Numbered from the stretch's first letter, positions 7,643 to 16,618 are shown. The stretch: DNA of 64,000 bases from Nostocoides sp. Soil756 (GCF_001428065.1 NZ_LMSE01000002.1:1077362-1141361), one strand, 5' to 3'. The notes: generated from the letters alone by a model not told the origin. Numbers and translations are program-made.

Positions 7643-8731
7643 ATGAGCCAGGCATCGGCCATCCGGCGGCGGTCCCGTACCGGTGACACGCGAGCCGCCC
7701 TGCTGTTCCTCCTCCCGTTCTCGGTGCTCGCCCTCGTCTTCATCCTGTACCCGGTGGTCCAGGCGCTCTACATGGGCTTCTTCGACTGGGACCTCCTGAC
7801 CCAGCGAGCGCAGAACTTCGGCCTGCAGAACTACGTCACGATGCTGGGCGGCCACGGGTTCGTGTGGTCCGCCACCCACATGCTCACGTGGCGAGTCCCG
7901 CTGCTGGTGGTCGCGGCCGTGGTCGCGGTCGGGGCCCTGCGCGGACGGGGCCGCCCGCTGCGGGCGGGCGTCGTGGTCCTTCTTCTCCTGGGCCTCGTCG
8001 TGGCGCTGGGCTTCCACCCCGGGCCGCAGGGCTCGTGGAACGACCCGCGCTTCTGGGCCGCCCTCCAGCACACCATCGAGTTCACGGTGATCTCCACCCC
8101 CCTGCTGCTCGCCCTCGGCCTGGCCATGGCCCTGGCCGTCAACCGCCCGGGGCGCGCGGCGAGCTGGTACCGGGGGGCGTTCTTCCTCCCCTACGTCCTC
8201 CCCGTGTCGGTGGTCACCCTGATCTGGATCTACCTCTACAACCCCTCGCGCGGGCTGTTCGCGTCCGTCACGTCCGCGTTCGGCGTGGAGCCGATCGACT
8301 ACCTCAACTCGTCGGCGTTGGCGATCCCGGCGGTGGTCCTGACGACGGTCTGGTGGACGGTCGGCTTCAACATGGTGCTGTTCGTGGCGGGTCTGCAGGA
8401 CATCGAACCGAGCCTGTACGAGGCGGCGAGTCTCGACGGTGCGGGACGGGTGCAGTCCTTCCTCAACATCACCCTCCCGGGGCTGCGCCGAGTGATGCTG
8501 CTGGTCCTGGTCACCCAGGTCGTCGCTTCCTTCCAGGTCTTCGGTCAGATCTACCTCATGACCAGGGGAGGTCCGGGCGACTCCTCCCTCGTGCTGATCC
8601 AGCACATCTATCAGAGCGGCATCCGCGACTCGGACCTCGGCTACGCGTCGGCCATGTCGATCGTGCTGCTGGTCCTCATCCTCGCGGTCTCCCTGGTCCA
8701 GCTGCGGTTCTTCAAGGAGGACGACGCATGA
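7643..8731 (+). CDS. Sugar ABC transporter permease (MalF/UgpA type) with an extra membrane hairpin
   Basis: A 362-residue inner-membrane subunit of a carbohydrate ABC importer. The first helix (about 19-42) is followed by an insertion of roughly 60 residues (about 75-130) with two further hydrophobic segments (PLLVVAAVVAVGAL and AGVVVLLLLGLVVALGF), so eight helices are predicted rather than six. The EAA loop that contacts the ATPase is clear (EAASLDGAGRVQSFLNITLP). The ribosome site AAGGAG overlaps the previous stop. The last bases overlap the second permease by 4 nt. No ATPase gene is present; such importers commonly share an MsmK/UgpC-type ATPase encoded elsewhere. Confidence 0.88.
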   Translation: MSQASAIRRRSRTGDTRAALLFLLPFSVLALVFILYPVVQALYMGFFDWDLLTQRAQNFGLQNYVTMLGGHGFVWSATHMLTWRVPLLVVAAVVAVGALRGRGRPLRAGVVVLLLLGLVVALGFHPGPQGSWNDPRFWAALQHTIEFTVISTPLLLALGLAMALAVNRPGRAASWYRGAFFLPYVLPVSVVTLIWIYLYNPSRGLFASVTSAFGVEPIDYLNSSALAIPAVVLTTVWWTVGFNMVLFVAGLQDIEPSLYEAASLDGAGRVQSFLNITLPGLRRVMLLVLVTQVVASFQVFGQIYLMTRGGPGDSSLVLIQHIYQSGIRDSDLGYASAMSIVLLVLILAVSLVQLRFFKEDDA

Positions 8732-9633
8732 GCACGGCTCCCGCCCCCACCATCACCGAGCGCACGACCCGCGAAGACGCGACGCCCCGGCGGTCCAGGA
8801 CCGCGCGCCGCTTCACGATCGGCGCCTCGATGCTGCACCTCTTCCTCGGCGTCGCCGCGATCGTCTGGCTGGTGCCGGTGATCTGGATGTTCGTGCTGGC
8901 CACGTCGGACAACGACCTGCTCCAGCTGGACTCCCAGACCCTCCTCCCGCAGGGCTTCACGCTGCAGAACCTCATCGGGGAGCTGTCCAACTCAGAGCTG
9001 CCCCGCTGGTTCCTGAACAGCCTCATCGTCACCGGCGTCACCACCATCGGCACCGTCGTCTGCTCGGCCATGGCGGGGTACGCGTTCGGACGGCTCGACT
9101 TCCGGTTCAAGGAGCCGCTGTTCATCGTCACGCTCGCCGGGCTGATGGTGCCACGAGAGGCCATGTTCATCCCCCTCTACCTGATGTTCAGCAGCGCCGG
9201 CCAGCTCAACACCTACCCGGCCATGTTCCTCCCGCGCATCGCCCTGCCCCTGGGCGTGTTCATCATGACCCAGTTCTTCCGCGCCGTTCCCCGCGAGCTC
9301 GAGGAGGCGGCGCGCATCGACGGCGCGGGTCACCGCCGGATCTTCACCCGGATCATGCTTCCGCTGGCCCGCCCGGCGATCGCGGCGTTGGCGATCTTCG
9401 CCTTCGTGCAGTCCTGGAACGACTACCTCTGGCCACTGGTCGTGGCGACCCAGCCCGACTACTACACCCTGACCGTCGGCCTGGCCCAGCAGCAGGCGTC
9501 CTTCGAGGCCGCCCGCTCGCTCGGGGACCTCATGTCGCGAGGGGTCATCGGGAGCCTCCCGCTCATCGTCGTCTTCCTCCTCTTCCAGCGCCAGCTGGTG
9601 CGAGGTATCTCGCTCGCCAGCGGTGAGAAGTAG
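8728..9633 (+). CDS. Sugar ABC transporter permease (MalG/UgpE type)
   Basis: A 301-residue partner permease of the same importer. A charged N-terminal tail of about 30 residues precedes the first helix (ASMLHLFLGVAAIVWLVPVIW). The EAA loop reads EEAARIDGAGHRRIFTRIML. The C-terminus GISLASGEK matches the 'G.t.GavKG/SGEK'-type end of MalG-like subunits. The ATG at 8728 overlaps the preceding stop (ATGA), which fixes the start and shows translational coupling. It should form a heterodimer with the upstream permease. Confidence 0.9.
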   Translation: MSTAPAPTITERTTREDATPRRSRTARRFTIGASMLHLFLGVAAIVWLVPVIWMFVLATSDNDLLQLDSQTLLPQGFTLQNLIGELSNSELPRWFLNSLIVTGVTTIGTVVCSAMAGYAFGRLDFRFKEPLFIVTLAGLMVPREAMFIPLYLMFSSAGQLNTYPAMFLPRIALPLGVFIMTQFFRAVPRELEEAARIDGAGHRRIFTRIMLPLARPAIAALAIFAFVQSWNDYLWPLVVATQPDYYTLTVGLAQQQASFEAARSLGDLMSRGVIGSLPLIVVFLLFQRQLVRGISLASGEK

Positions 9634-9682
9634 ACCGCGGCACCCACCTCAGGATCATCCACCTCGAAGGGATACAGACAGC

Positions 9683-11053
9683 ATGAAACTCTCCACGACG
9701 CGCGTCCTCACCGCAGCCGTCGCCGTCCCCCTCGCGCTCCTCACCACTGCCTGCGGCGGTGGGGGAGGCGGCCAGCAGGCTGCCGCCGAGGGTGCTGCGT
9801 CCATGGCGGACGTCAAGGACAGCGACCTGAACGGTCTGAAGATCTCGGTCGGAGACTTCTTCGGTGACTGCATCGACGAGGTCGGCACCGAGACGGACGT
9901 CACCAAGGCCACGAACGAGTGCCAGGCGATGCGCATCCTCAACAACAAGTTCAACGCCGAGAACCCGTACGGCATCACCGTCACCCGCGAGGGGGGCGCC
10001 GAATGGAAGTCCTACTACGACGCGGTCAACGCTGCCTTCGCGGCCAAGAAGCCGCCGAACGTCCTGCTCATGCATGAGTCGAACATCCCCGACTACTCGT
10101 CGCGCGGCTTGTTGCTTCCTCTCGAAACGGGGTACAAGGCAACCGGTATCGGCACCTCCGACATGACCGAACCGGCTCAGGCGGCTGCGGAGATCGACGG
10201 CACGCTGTACGCCGTCCCGATCGACGAGCACGCGAGCCTTTCGCACGTCAACCTCGACCTGATGGCGAAAGCCGGCCTGGTCAAGGACGGCAAGCCCGTT
10301 CTCCCCACGAGCCCTGAGGAGCTGAAGCAGCAGGCCCAGAAGTTCCAGCAGGCGACCGGGAAGCAGTACATCGCCTGGGGCAACGACTTCAACATCCCCT
10401 TCCGCATCTTCTCCTCCTTCGTGGCTCAGCAGGGCGATCCCGTGGTCACGGACAAGGGCAAGGTCAACATCGACACTCCCGCCGGGAAGGCAGCGCTCGG
10501 CCTGATCAGCGACCTCTACTCCGCGGGCATCGCCGACCCCCAGCAGACCTACGACGCCGCTCAGCAGGCGTTCCTGAACGGCGACGTCGGCATCCTCATC
10601 AACGGGACCTGGGTGGTGAACGAGTACAACAACACCGCCGACTTCACGTACCTGGCGACCGACTTCCCGACCGTCTTCGACCAGCCCGGCGTCTGGGCGA
10701 ACTCGCACACCTTCGTCATCCCCGTGCAGACCGACGCCAACGGCCCCAAGTACCGGGCCGCGATGGAGTACGCCGCGTTCATGTACAAGAACGACATCTC
10801 CTGGGCCCTCCCCACCGGGCACCTGCCCGTTCGACCCTCGGTGCTCTCCAGCGCCAAGTACCTCGAGGCGCCCCAGCGGGAGAACTACATCGACACGGCC
10901 GACAACGCCGCGCTCGTGCCCCAGGTCAGGGGCTGGCAGGGCGCCGAGGACGCGCTCCAGCACGCCATCGAAGGGGTCTGGCTCACGGGAACGCCCGTGG
11001 ACAAGGCCCTGGCCCAGGCCCAGAAGGACGTCGAGGCCCAGCTGAAGGGCTGA
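9683..11053 (+). CDS. Sugar ABC transporter substrate-binding lipoprotein
   Basis: A 456-residue extracellular solute-binding protein of the carbohydrate family 1 type. The N-terminus MKLSTTRVLTAAVAVPLALL ends in a lipobox with Cys24 (TTAC), so it should be lipid-anchored outside the membrane. A glycine/alanine linker follows. Family features include 'PPNVLLMHES', 'GLLLPLE' and 'FLNGDVGILINGTWVV'. I chose the ATG at 9683 because it gives an intact signal peptide and follows GAAGGGA. It is the fourth gene of the arabinose-type operon, and the ligand is probably an arabino-oligosaccharide, inferred from the GH51 neighbour. Low-GC codons (TTG, CTT, GAA) are more frequent here than in the core genes around. 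Confidence 0.9.
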   Translation: MKLSTTRVLTAAVAVPLALLTTACGGGGGGQQAAAEGAASMADVKDSDLNGLKISVGDFFGDCIDEVGTETDVTKATNECQAMRILNNKFNAENPYGITVTREGGAEWKSYYDAVNAAFAAKKPPNVLLMHESNIPDYSSRGLLLPLETGYKATGIGTSDMTEPAQAAAEIDGTLYAVPIDEHASLSHVNLDLMAKAGLVKDGKPVLPTSPEELKQQAQKFQQATGKQYIAWGNDFNIPFRIFSSFVAQQGDPVVTDKGKVNIDTPAGKAALGLISDLYSAGIADPQQTYDAAQQAFLNGDVGILINGTWVVNEYNNTADFTYLATDFPTVFDQPGVWANSHTFVIPVQTDANGPKYRAAMEYAAFMYKNDISWALPTGHLPVRPSVLSSAKYLEAPQRENYIDTADNAALVPQVRGWQGAEDALQHAIEGVWLTGTPVDKALAQAQKDVEAQLKG

Positions 11054-11070
11054 CCCCGGGTCTCCCGGGT

Positions 11071-11104
11071 GGACGGATGCTGCCCCGACCGGCAGCGTCC
11101 GTCC
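11071..11104 (+). terminator. Strong hairpin after the sugar-binding protein gene
   Basis: GGACGGATGCTGCC (11071-11084) pairs with GGCAGCGTCCGTCC (11091-11104): a 14-bp stem with a single U.G wobble and a 6-base loop, 17 bp after the stop codon. A second small CCCGGG/CCCGGG fold lies just before it (11055-11069). It probably ends the sugar operon or reduces read-through into the LacI gene. Confidence 0.6.
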
Positions 11105-11254
11105 ATCCGGCGTCCGCCGTTCGGGGTCCGGCGGCCACCAGGACTGCGCTCGGCCGGCCGTCCCCACCGGCCGGCAAGACCGCCCACGGCACGGTGGCTA
11201 ACCTTGGGTGGGGCATCGCCGACCGGTGGTGCGACGCTCACGTCGGAGGGGAGC

Positions 11255-12256
11255 ATGGCTCGACTGAAGGACGTCGCCGAGGCCGCCGGGGTCTCCGTGC
11301 GCACCGTGTCCAACGTGGTGAACAACTACGCGTACGTCCACCCCGACACCCGCTCGCGGGTGCAGGCCGCCATCGAGGAGATGGGCTACCGCCCCAACCT
11401 CGCCGCCAGGAACCTGCGCCGCGGCCGGACGGGCATGATCGGCCTGGCCGTCCCCGACCTGACGGTCCCGTACTTCGCCGAGCTCGCCCAACACGTTCTG
11501 AAGGCCGTCGCCGCATCCGGTCTGACGCTGCTCATCGAGCAGACCGACGGCGAGCTGGACCGCGAGATCGCGTTCGCGTGCACGCCGCAGGCCAACGCGC
11601 TGGACGGGCTGCTCCTCAGCCCGCTCTCGGCGCGGGCCTCCGACCTCACCCCCGACCGGGCGTCGATCCCGATCGTCCTCCTCGGTGAGCGCATCTTCGA
11701 CAGCCCCTTCGACCACGTCGCCATCGACAACGTCGCCGCGGCCCGGGCAGCCACCCTGCACCTGGCGAACCTCGGCCGTGAACGGGTCGCTGCGATCGGC
11801 GTGGGCACCGACATCGACAGCCCGATGGCAGACCTGCGCCAGCGCGGGTACGGGATGGCCGTCGAGGAGGGCGGCCTGTCGCGTGACCCACGACTGGTCG
11901 CCCCCACGACGAGCTTCAGCCGTGCCGAGGGCTACCGTGCGGCCACCGTGCTCCTCGACTCGGGGGCCGACGCCGACGCGCTCTTCTGCTTCAACGACCT
12001 CCTCGCGCAGGGTGCGTTGCGTGCCCTCAGCGAGCGCGGCATCGCGGTCCCGGGTGCCGTGGCCGTCATCGGCATGGACGACAACGACGAGGACCAGTAC
12101 CTGACCCCGTCGCTGTCCAGCATCTCGCCCGACAAGGAGGATCTGGCCCGCAGGGCCGTCGCACGCCTCCTGGCCCGGATCAACGGCGACCGCACCAGTT
12201 TGGGAGTGGAGGAGCGGCCGCGGTTCACCCTGGTGGCCAGGGAGAGCGCGCCCTGA
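11255..12256 (+). CDS. LacI-family transcriptional repressor of the sugar operon
   Basis: A 333-residue regulator. The N-terminal helix-turn-helix and hinge (ARLKDVAEAAGVSVRTVSNV, then YRPNLAARNLRRG) are classic LacI. The rest is a periplasmic-binding-protein fold with 'IGLAVPDLTVPYFAELAQ' and 'PDALFCFNDL'-type elements (here DALFCFNDLLAQG). The ATG at 11255 follows a strong GGAGGGGA ribosome site; in-frame sequence upstream of it looks non-coding. A candidate -10, TAACCT, is at 11199-11204, so unlike many neighbours this mRNA has a leader. It most likely binds the palindrome at 5974-5989 and responds to arabinose or an arabino-oligosaccharide. Confidence 0.9.
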   Translation: MARLKDVAEAAGVSVRTVSNVVNNYAYVHPDTRSRVQAAIEEMGYRPNLAARNLRRGRTGMIGLAVPDLTVPYFAELAQHVLKAVAASGLTLLIEQTDGELDREIAFACTPQANALDGLLLSPLSARASDLTPDRASIPIVLLGERIFDSPFDHVAIDNVAAARAATLHLANLGRERVAAIGVGTDIDSPMADLRQRGYGMAVEEGGLSRDPRLVAPTTSFSRAEGYRAATVLLDSGADADALFCFNDLLAQGALRALSERGIAVPGAVAVIGMDDNDEDQYLTPSLSSISPDKEDLARRAVARLLARINGDRTSLGVEERPRFTLVARESAP

Positions 12257-12282
12257 GGCGCCCGCGCAGGGACAGGCACGAG

Positions 12283-12315
12283 CAAGGCCCCGAACCGTGC
12301 TGGTTCGGGGCCTTG
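12283..12315. terminator. Bidirectional terminator between lacI-type gene and tRNA-Leu
   Basis: CAAGGCCCCGAACC (12283-12296) is perfectly complementary to GGTTCGGGGCCTTG (12302-12315), a 14-bp stem with a 5-base loop. It lies between two convergently transcribed genes and is symmetric enough to serve both. Confidence 0.75.
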
Positions 12316-12322
12316 ATGTCGG

Positions 12323-12407
12323 TGTCCGAGGGGGGACTTGAACCCCCATGCCCTATACGGGCACTAGCACCTCAAGCTAGCGCGTCTGCCAATTCCGCCA
12401 CCCGGAC
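12323..12407 (-). tRNA. tRNA-Leu(GAG)
   Basis: An 85-nt type II tRNA read on the minus strand. The acceptor stem is GTCCGGG with CTCGGAC, including one G.U pair. The anticodon stem CTAGC/GCTAG encloses loop TTGAGGT, giving anticodon GAG (Leu, CUC/CUU codons). A long variable arm (TGCCCGTATAGGGCA) and a T-arm GGGGG-TTCAAGT-CCCCC follow. The discriminator is A, and the terminal CCA is not fully encoded. CTC is one of the favoured leucine codons in these genes. Confidence 0.95.
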
Positions 12408-12539
12408 GAGTGGTGCGGTGCCGGCCCTGGGGAGGCCGTCCTGCGACCCGGAACATTACACGGTCCCTGCACCGGACCGAAATCAGTCCGGCTCGGCGAC
12501 CCGCCCATCCCGTCGGCCCGTCGGTCTACGGTGGAGAGC

Positions 12540-13862
12540 ATGAGCGACACACTGCGCCCCGAGGACGAGGTCGTGCGGATCTGCCAGGAGCTGATCCGCA
12601 TCGACACCAGCAACTACGGCGACGGCAGCGGGCCGGGGGAGGCGGCCGCGGCCGACTACGTCGTCGCCCAGCTGCGGGAGGTCGGCCTCGAGCCGCAGAC
12701 CTACGAGGCCGAGCCCGGGCGCGTCACGGTGGCGGTCCGCATCCCCGGTGCCGACCGCGAGCGCGGCGCGCTCTGCGTGCACGGGCACCTGGACGTCGTT
12801 CCCGCCAACGCCGCGGACTGGTCGGTCGACCCGTTCGGCGGGGTGGAGCGCGACGGCTGCGTCTGGGGCCGCGGCGCCGTCGACATGAAGGACATGGACG
12901 CGATGATGCTGGCCTGCGTGCGCGACATCGGCCGCCGTGGCGTCGTGCCCCCGCGCGACCTGGTGGTCGTCTTCTTCGCCGACGAGGAGGCCGGCGGCGT
13001 GCAGGGCTCGCACTTCATGGTCGACCACCACCCCGAGGTCTTCGAGGGTGTGACCGAGGCCATCAGCGAGGTCGGCGGCTACAGCGTCACCGTCACCGAC
13101 CGGCACGGCGACGAGAAGCGCACCTACCTGCTGCAGACCGCCGAGAAGGGCATCGCCTGGCTGCGGCTGACCGCCAACGGGCGCGCCGGCCACGGCTCGG
13201 TGCCCAACGACGAGAACGCCATCGTGCGCCTGGCCGAGGCCATCTCGCGCATCGCCGAGCACAAGTGGCCGCGCGAGTACATCCCGTCGGTGCGCACGCT
13301 GCTCGACGGGCTCTCGGAGCTCACCGGCACCGGCTGGTCCGACGAGGACCTCGAGGACCTCCTGCAGCACCTCGGTGGCGCCCAGGGCTTCGTGCGCGGC
13401 ACCCTCCAGGACACCAGCAACGTGACGATGCTCGACGGCGGCTACAAGCACAACGTCATCCCGCAGCAGGCGTCGGCCAACGTCGACTGCCGCTTCCTGC
13501 CGGGCCACGAGGAGGACCTGCTCGACACCATCCGCGAGCTCGCGGGCGAGCACGTCGAGGTCACCGTGCTGCACCGCGACATCGCCCTGTCGGCGCCGTT
13601 CGAGGGCGCCCTGGTCGACCGGATGGTCGAGGCGCTGCGCACCGAGGACCCCGACGCCGAGGTGCTGCCGTACTGCCTCTCGGGCGGTACCGACAACAAG
13701 GCGCTCTCGCTGCTCGGCATCACCGGCTACGGCTTCGCGCCGCTGCGGCTGCCCGCCGACCTCGACTTCGCGCCGATGTTCCACGGCATCGACGAGCGGG
13801 TCCCCACCGACTCGCTGCGCTTCGGTGCCCGGGTGCTCGGCCGCCTCCTCGAGACCTGCTGA
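12540..13862 (+). CDS. M20-family metallopeptidase/deacylase
   Basis: A 440-residue M20-type zinc amidohydrolase, such as a dipeptidase or N-acyl amino acid hydrolase. The metal-site motifs are present: GHLD (His83, Asp85), RGAVDMKD (Asp115 bridging) and FADEEAGG (catalytic Glu149, ligand Glu150). The middle third carries the dimerisation (lid) domain, and the C-terminus contains 'MFHGIDERVP', which supplies a late His ligand. It is cytoplasmic, with no signal peptide. The ATG at 12540 lies seven bases after TACGGT (12527-12532), favouring it over the in-frame GTG at 12531. The exact substrate cannot be inferred. Confidence 0.88.
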   Translation: MSDTLRPEDEVVRICQELIRIDTSNYGDGSGPGEAAAADYVVAQLREVGLEPQTYEAEPGRVTVAVRIPGADRERGALCVHGHLDVVPANAADWSVDPFGGVERDGCVWGRGAVDMKDMDAMMLACVRDIGRRGVVPPRDLVVVFFADEEAGGVQGSHFMVDHHPEVFEGVTEAISEVGGYSVTVTDRHGDEKRTYLLQTAEKGIAWLRLTANGRAGHGSVPNDENAIVRLAEAISRIAEHKWPREYIPSVRTLLDGLSELTGTGWSDEDLEDLLQHLGGAQGFVRGTLQDTSNVTMLDGGYKHNVIPQQASANVDCRFLPGHEEDLLDTIRELAGEHVEVTVLHRDIALSAPFEGALVDRMVEALRTEDPDAEVLPYCLSGGTDNKALSLLGITGYGFAPLRLPADLDFAPMFHGIDERVPTDSLRFGARVLGRLLETC

Positions 13863-13871
13863 GCCGGGCGG

Positions 13872-14078
13872 CTACACCCCCGAGGTGGCGTGGGTGCGGC
13901 GCGCGCGGATGATGCGCCGCCGCAGCCACGTCTTGGTCAGGCCGCCCACGTAGGTCCGGGTGCGGGCGAGCTCCCAGTGCCCGTACTCGGCGTGGTCGGT
14001 CAGGGTGCGACGGATGTCGGAGCGCTGCACCTCGCGTCCGAAGTTCAGGACGAGGTACTCGTAGTCGGCCACTGACAC
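13872..14078 (-). CDS. DUF5703 family small protein
   Basis: A 68-residue basic protein starting (V)SVADYEYLVLNFGREVQRSD, recognisable as the actinobacterial DUF5703 family of unknown function. It has many Arg residues in the second half (TWLRRRIIRARRTHATSGV). I chose the GTG at 14078 because family members start just before the DYEYL motif and no ATG is in frame nearby. It ends 9 bp from the convergent M20 gene and is divergent from the acidic protein gene; nothing indicates a shared role. Confidence 0.65.
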   Translation of the reverse strand: MSVADYEYLVLNFGREVQRSDIRRTLTDHAEYGHWELARTRTYVGGLTKTWLRRRIIRARRTHATSGV

Positions 14079-14109
14079 ATTCTGCGTCAGGACCGGTACG
14101 GTTCGGGAC

Positions 14110-14457
14110 ATGACCACGGATCCGCGTGCCGCCCTGGCGCTGCTCGTCTCTGCCTTCGAGCGCCATCTCGAGGTGAGCAGTACGCGACGTGGTGAGGACG
14201 ACCCGAGCGTCATCGCCGCCTACGACGACCTCGCCGACGCCTTCGAGGAGTACGACAGCGCCCTGTACGACGCCTACGGCGAGATGACGCCGTTGGACAT
14301 CTACGGGGCCGACGACGACTCGGACGACGAGGACGACGACGAGGACGACGACTCCGACGAGGAGGTCGACGGCCACGACGACGAGGACGGCGACGACGCC
14401 CGCACCTACGTCGGGCTGGACGACGACGAGGTCGACTTCGAGGACACCGACCGCTGA
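14110..14457 (+). CDS. Highly acidic small protein, function unknown
   Basis: A 115-residue protein. The first 60 residues look like a compact helical domain (AALALLVSAFERHLEVSSTR, then PSVIAAYDDLADAFEEYDSAL). The second half is almost entirely Asp/Glu with a GAC/GAG trinucleotide-rich DNA sequence. I recognise related acidic proteins in actinobacteria but no assigned function. The ATG at 14110 lies seven bases after TACGGT (14097-14102), giving a likely leaderless mRNA. The strongly negative tail could bind cations or mimic nucleic acid; that is speculation. Confidence 0.6.
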   Translation: MTTDPRAALALLVSAFERHLEVSSTRRGEDDPSVIAAYDDLADAFEEYDSALYDAYGEMTPLDIYGADDDSDDEDDDEDDDSDEEVDGHDDEDGDDARTYVGLDDDEVDFEDTDR

Positions 14458-14498
14458 GCGGCCGCTTCCGAGCCGGCCCCACGGCCGGTCGGAAGGGC

Positions 14499-15443
14499 TC
14501 AGGCGTGGTCGGCCGAGACCTCGTCGAGCGCGTCGACGATCTGGTCGGGCAGCTCGACGTCCTCGGACTGCAGCAGCACGGCCAGCTGGCCCGGGGTGCG
14601 CGGGCCGATGACCGGCGCGGTGACGCCCGGACGGTCGCGGACCCACGCCAGGGCGACGACCGCCGGCGGAACCCCGAGGCCCTCGGCCGCGGTGCGCACG
14701 GCCTCGACGACCCCGCGGGTGTGGTCGCCGGCGTGCCGGCCGGTGAAGCGGGAGAACTCCTCGGACGCCAGCCGCGAGTCGGCGGGCACCCCGGTGCGGT
14801 AACGCCCTCCGAGCACCCCGCGCCCCAGCGGGGACCAGGGGAGCAGGCCGAAGCCGAGGGCCTGGCCGGCGGCGACGAGCTCGCGCTCGGGGCGGCGCTC
14901 GACGAGGCTGTACTCGACCGAGTCGGCCGCCAGCGGCACGCCCTCGGCGGCCAGGAGCGACATGGTGCGGGCGGCCTGCCATCCGATGTGGTTCGACACC
15001 CCGACGTAGCGGACCCTCCCGGTGCGCCACGCGTGCACCAGCGCGCTCACCGTCTCCTCGAGCGGGGTCTGCGGGTCCCAGGTGTGAGCCAGCCAGACGT
15101 CGACGTGGTCGGTGCGCAGCCGCCGCAGTGACAGGTCGAGCTGGTGCAGCAGGGTGCGGCGGGAGCAGTCGACCACCCGCTCGCCGCCGGCCCGGCTGAT
15201 GCCCGACTTCGTGACGAGGACGACCTCCTCGCGGTCGGGCCCGTCGAGCAGGTCGCCCAACAGGTCCTCGGCCGCCCCACCGGCGTACCCGTGCGCGGTG
15301 TCGACCAGCGTGCCGCCCGCGGCGCGGAAGGTGGTGAGCAGGTCGCGCGCGTCCTCGGGCGAGGTCCGGGTGCCCCACGCCATCGTCCCGAGCGCCAGAC
15401 GCGAGACGCTGAGCCCGGTGGCTCCGAGACGGCGGGTCTGCAT
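14499..15443 (-). CDS. Aldo/keto reductase
   Basis: A 314-residue NADPH-dependent oxidoreductase with a TIM-barrel fold. It begins MQTRRLGATGLSVSRLALGT. The catalytic tetrad elements are visible: Asp in LVDTAHGYAGG, Tyr in the same segment, Lys in LVTKSGI and His in WLAHTWD. The C-terminal cofactor segment APVIGPRTPGQL is present. The substrate is unknown. The ATG at 15443 is seven bases after TAGGGT on the minus strand, so I prefer it to a longer in-frame version starting further upstream. The gene stands alone. Confidence 0.88.
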   Translation of the reverse strand: MQTRRLGATGLSVSRLALGTMAWGTRTSPEDARDLLTTFRAAGGTLVDTAHGYAGGAAEDLLGDLLDGPDREEVVLVTKSGISRAGGERVVDCSRRTLLHQLDLSLRRLRTDHVDVWLAHTWDPQTPLEETVSALVHAWRTGRVRYVGVSNHIGWQAARTMSLLAAEGVPLAADSVEYSLVERRPERELVAAGQALGFGLLPWSPLGRGVLGGRYRTGVPADSRLASEEFSRFTGRHAGDHTRGVVEAVRTAAEGLGVPPAVVALAWVRDRPGVTAPVIGPRTPGQLAVLLQSEDVELPDQIVDALDEVSADHA

Positions 15444-15568
15444 GGCGCCGACCCTATCGCCGGGCCGGTGGCCGGGCGCGCAGGCCGGGACGGGGCGGGT
15501 CGCCGGTGCGATGAGGCCCACGTCACCGGGGCGGGGGCGCAGGGGCCGCCCTCCGCTAGCCTGCGGGC

Positions 15569-16618
15569 ATGCGTCTAGGACTGGCCGGTGGCTACGCGGG
15601 AATGGGTATGGGCGAGGACCTCCTCGACCTCGTGCAGGAGGCCGACCGGCTGGGGTACGCCTCGGTGTGGGTGGCGGAGGCGTACGGCTCCGACACCGTC
15701 ACCGTCCTGTCGTGGCTCGCGGCCCAGACCCAGAACATCGGGCTCGGCGCCGGCGTGATGCAGATCCCGGCGCGCACGCCGGCGATGACCGCGATGACCG
15801 CCGCGACCCTCGACACCCTCTCGAAGGGCCGCTTCCTCCTCGGCCTCGGGGTCTCCGGCCCGCAGGTCAGCGAGGGCTGGCACGGGGTGCGGTTCGCCCA
15901 GCCGCTGGCGCGCACCCGCGAGTACGTCGACATCGTGCGGATGGCGCTGGCCCGCCAGCCGGTCGCCTACGACGGCGACCACTTCACCCTGCCGTTGCCC
16001 GACGGGCCGGGCAAGAGCCTGCGGCTGACGATCCACCCGCCGCGCCCCGACCTGCCGATCTACCTCGCCGCGGTCGGGCCCAAGAACCTGGCCCTGGCCG
16101 GGGAGGTCGCCGACGGCTGGCTCGGCATCTTCGTCTCGCCCGAGCACTCGGCCGAGCAGTTCTCGCTGCTGCGCGATGCCCGGGCCGCCGCCGGCAAGGG
16201 CACCCCCCAGGACCCGATGGCCGGCTTCGACGTCGTGGCCTCGGTACCGGTGGTCGTCAGTGACGACCTGGAGGCCGCCCGGGCCGCCGTCGCGCCCTAC
16301 ACCGCCCTCTACATCGGCGGGATGGGCAGCCGCGAGCAGAACTTCTACAACCGGCTGGCGCGCTCGATGGGCTTCGACGAGGCCGCCGACACCATCCAGG
16401 ACCTCTACCTGGCGGGGCGGCCGCGCGACGCTGCCGACGCCGTGCCGATGGAGCTGGCCGACGCCACCGCCCTGCTCGGCCCCCCGGAGCGCATCGCCGA
16501 GCGGGTCGGCCGGTACGCCGACGCCGGCGTCACCACGCTCTCGGTGGCGCCGTACGCCCGGACGACGCAGGAGCGGTGCGACATCCTGCGCCTCATGGCA
16601 CGGGCCGTCACGGGCTGA
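15569..16618 (+). CDS. LLM-class F420-dependent oxidoreductase
   Basis: A 349-residue luciferase-like flavin/deazaflavin oxidoreductase. Typical elements are MRLGLAGGYAGMGM at the N-terminus, 'YASVWVAEAYGSDTV', 'IGLGAGVMQIPARTPAMTAM' and 'RFLLGLGVSGPQVSEGWHG'. These match the actinobacterial F420-dependent LLM group rather than bacterial luciferase. The coenzyme preference is inferred from the family. The ATG is six bases after TAGCCT (15557-15562). It is cytoplasmic, and the substrate is unknown. Confidence 0.88.
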   Translation: MRLGLAGGYAGMGMGEDLLDLVQEADRLGYASVWVAEAYGSDTVTVLSWLAAQTQNIGLGAGVMQIPARTPAMTAMTAATLDTLSKGRFLLGLGVSGPQVSEGWHGVRFAQPLARTREYVDIVRMALARQPVAYDGDHFTLPLPDGPGKSLRLTIHPPRPDLPIYLAAVGPKNLALAGEVADGWLGIFVSPEHSAEQFSLLRDARAAAGKGTPQDPMAGFDVVASVPVVVSDDLEAARAAVAPYTALYIGGMGSREQNFYNRLARSMGFDEAADTIQDLYLAGRPRDAADAVPMELADATALLGPPERIAERVGRYADAGVTTLSVAPYARTTQERCDILRLMARAVTG

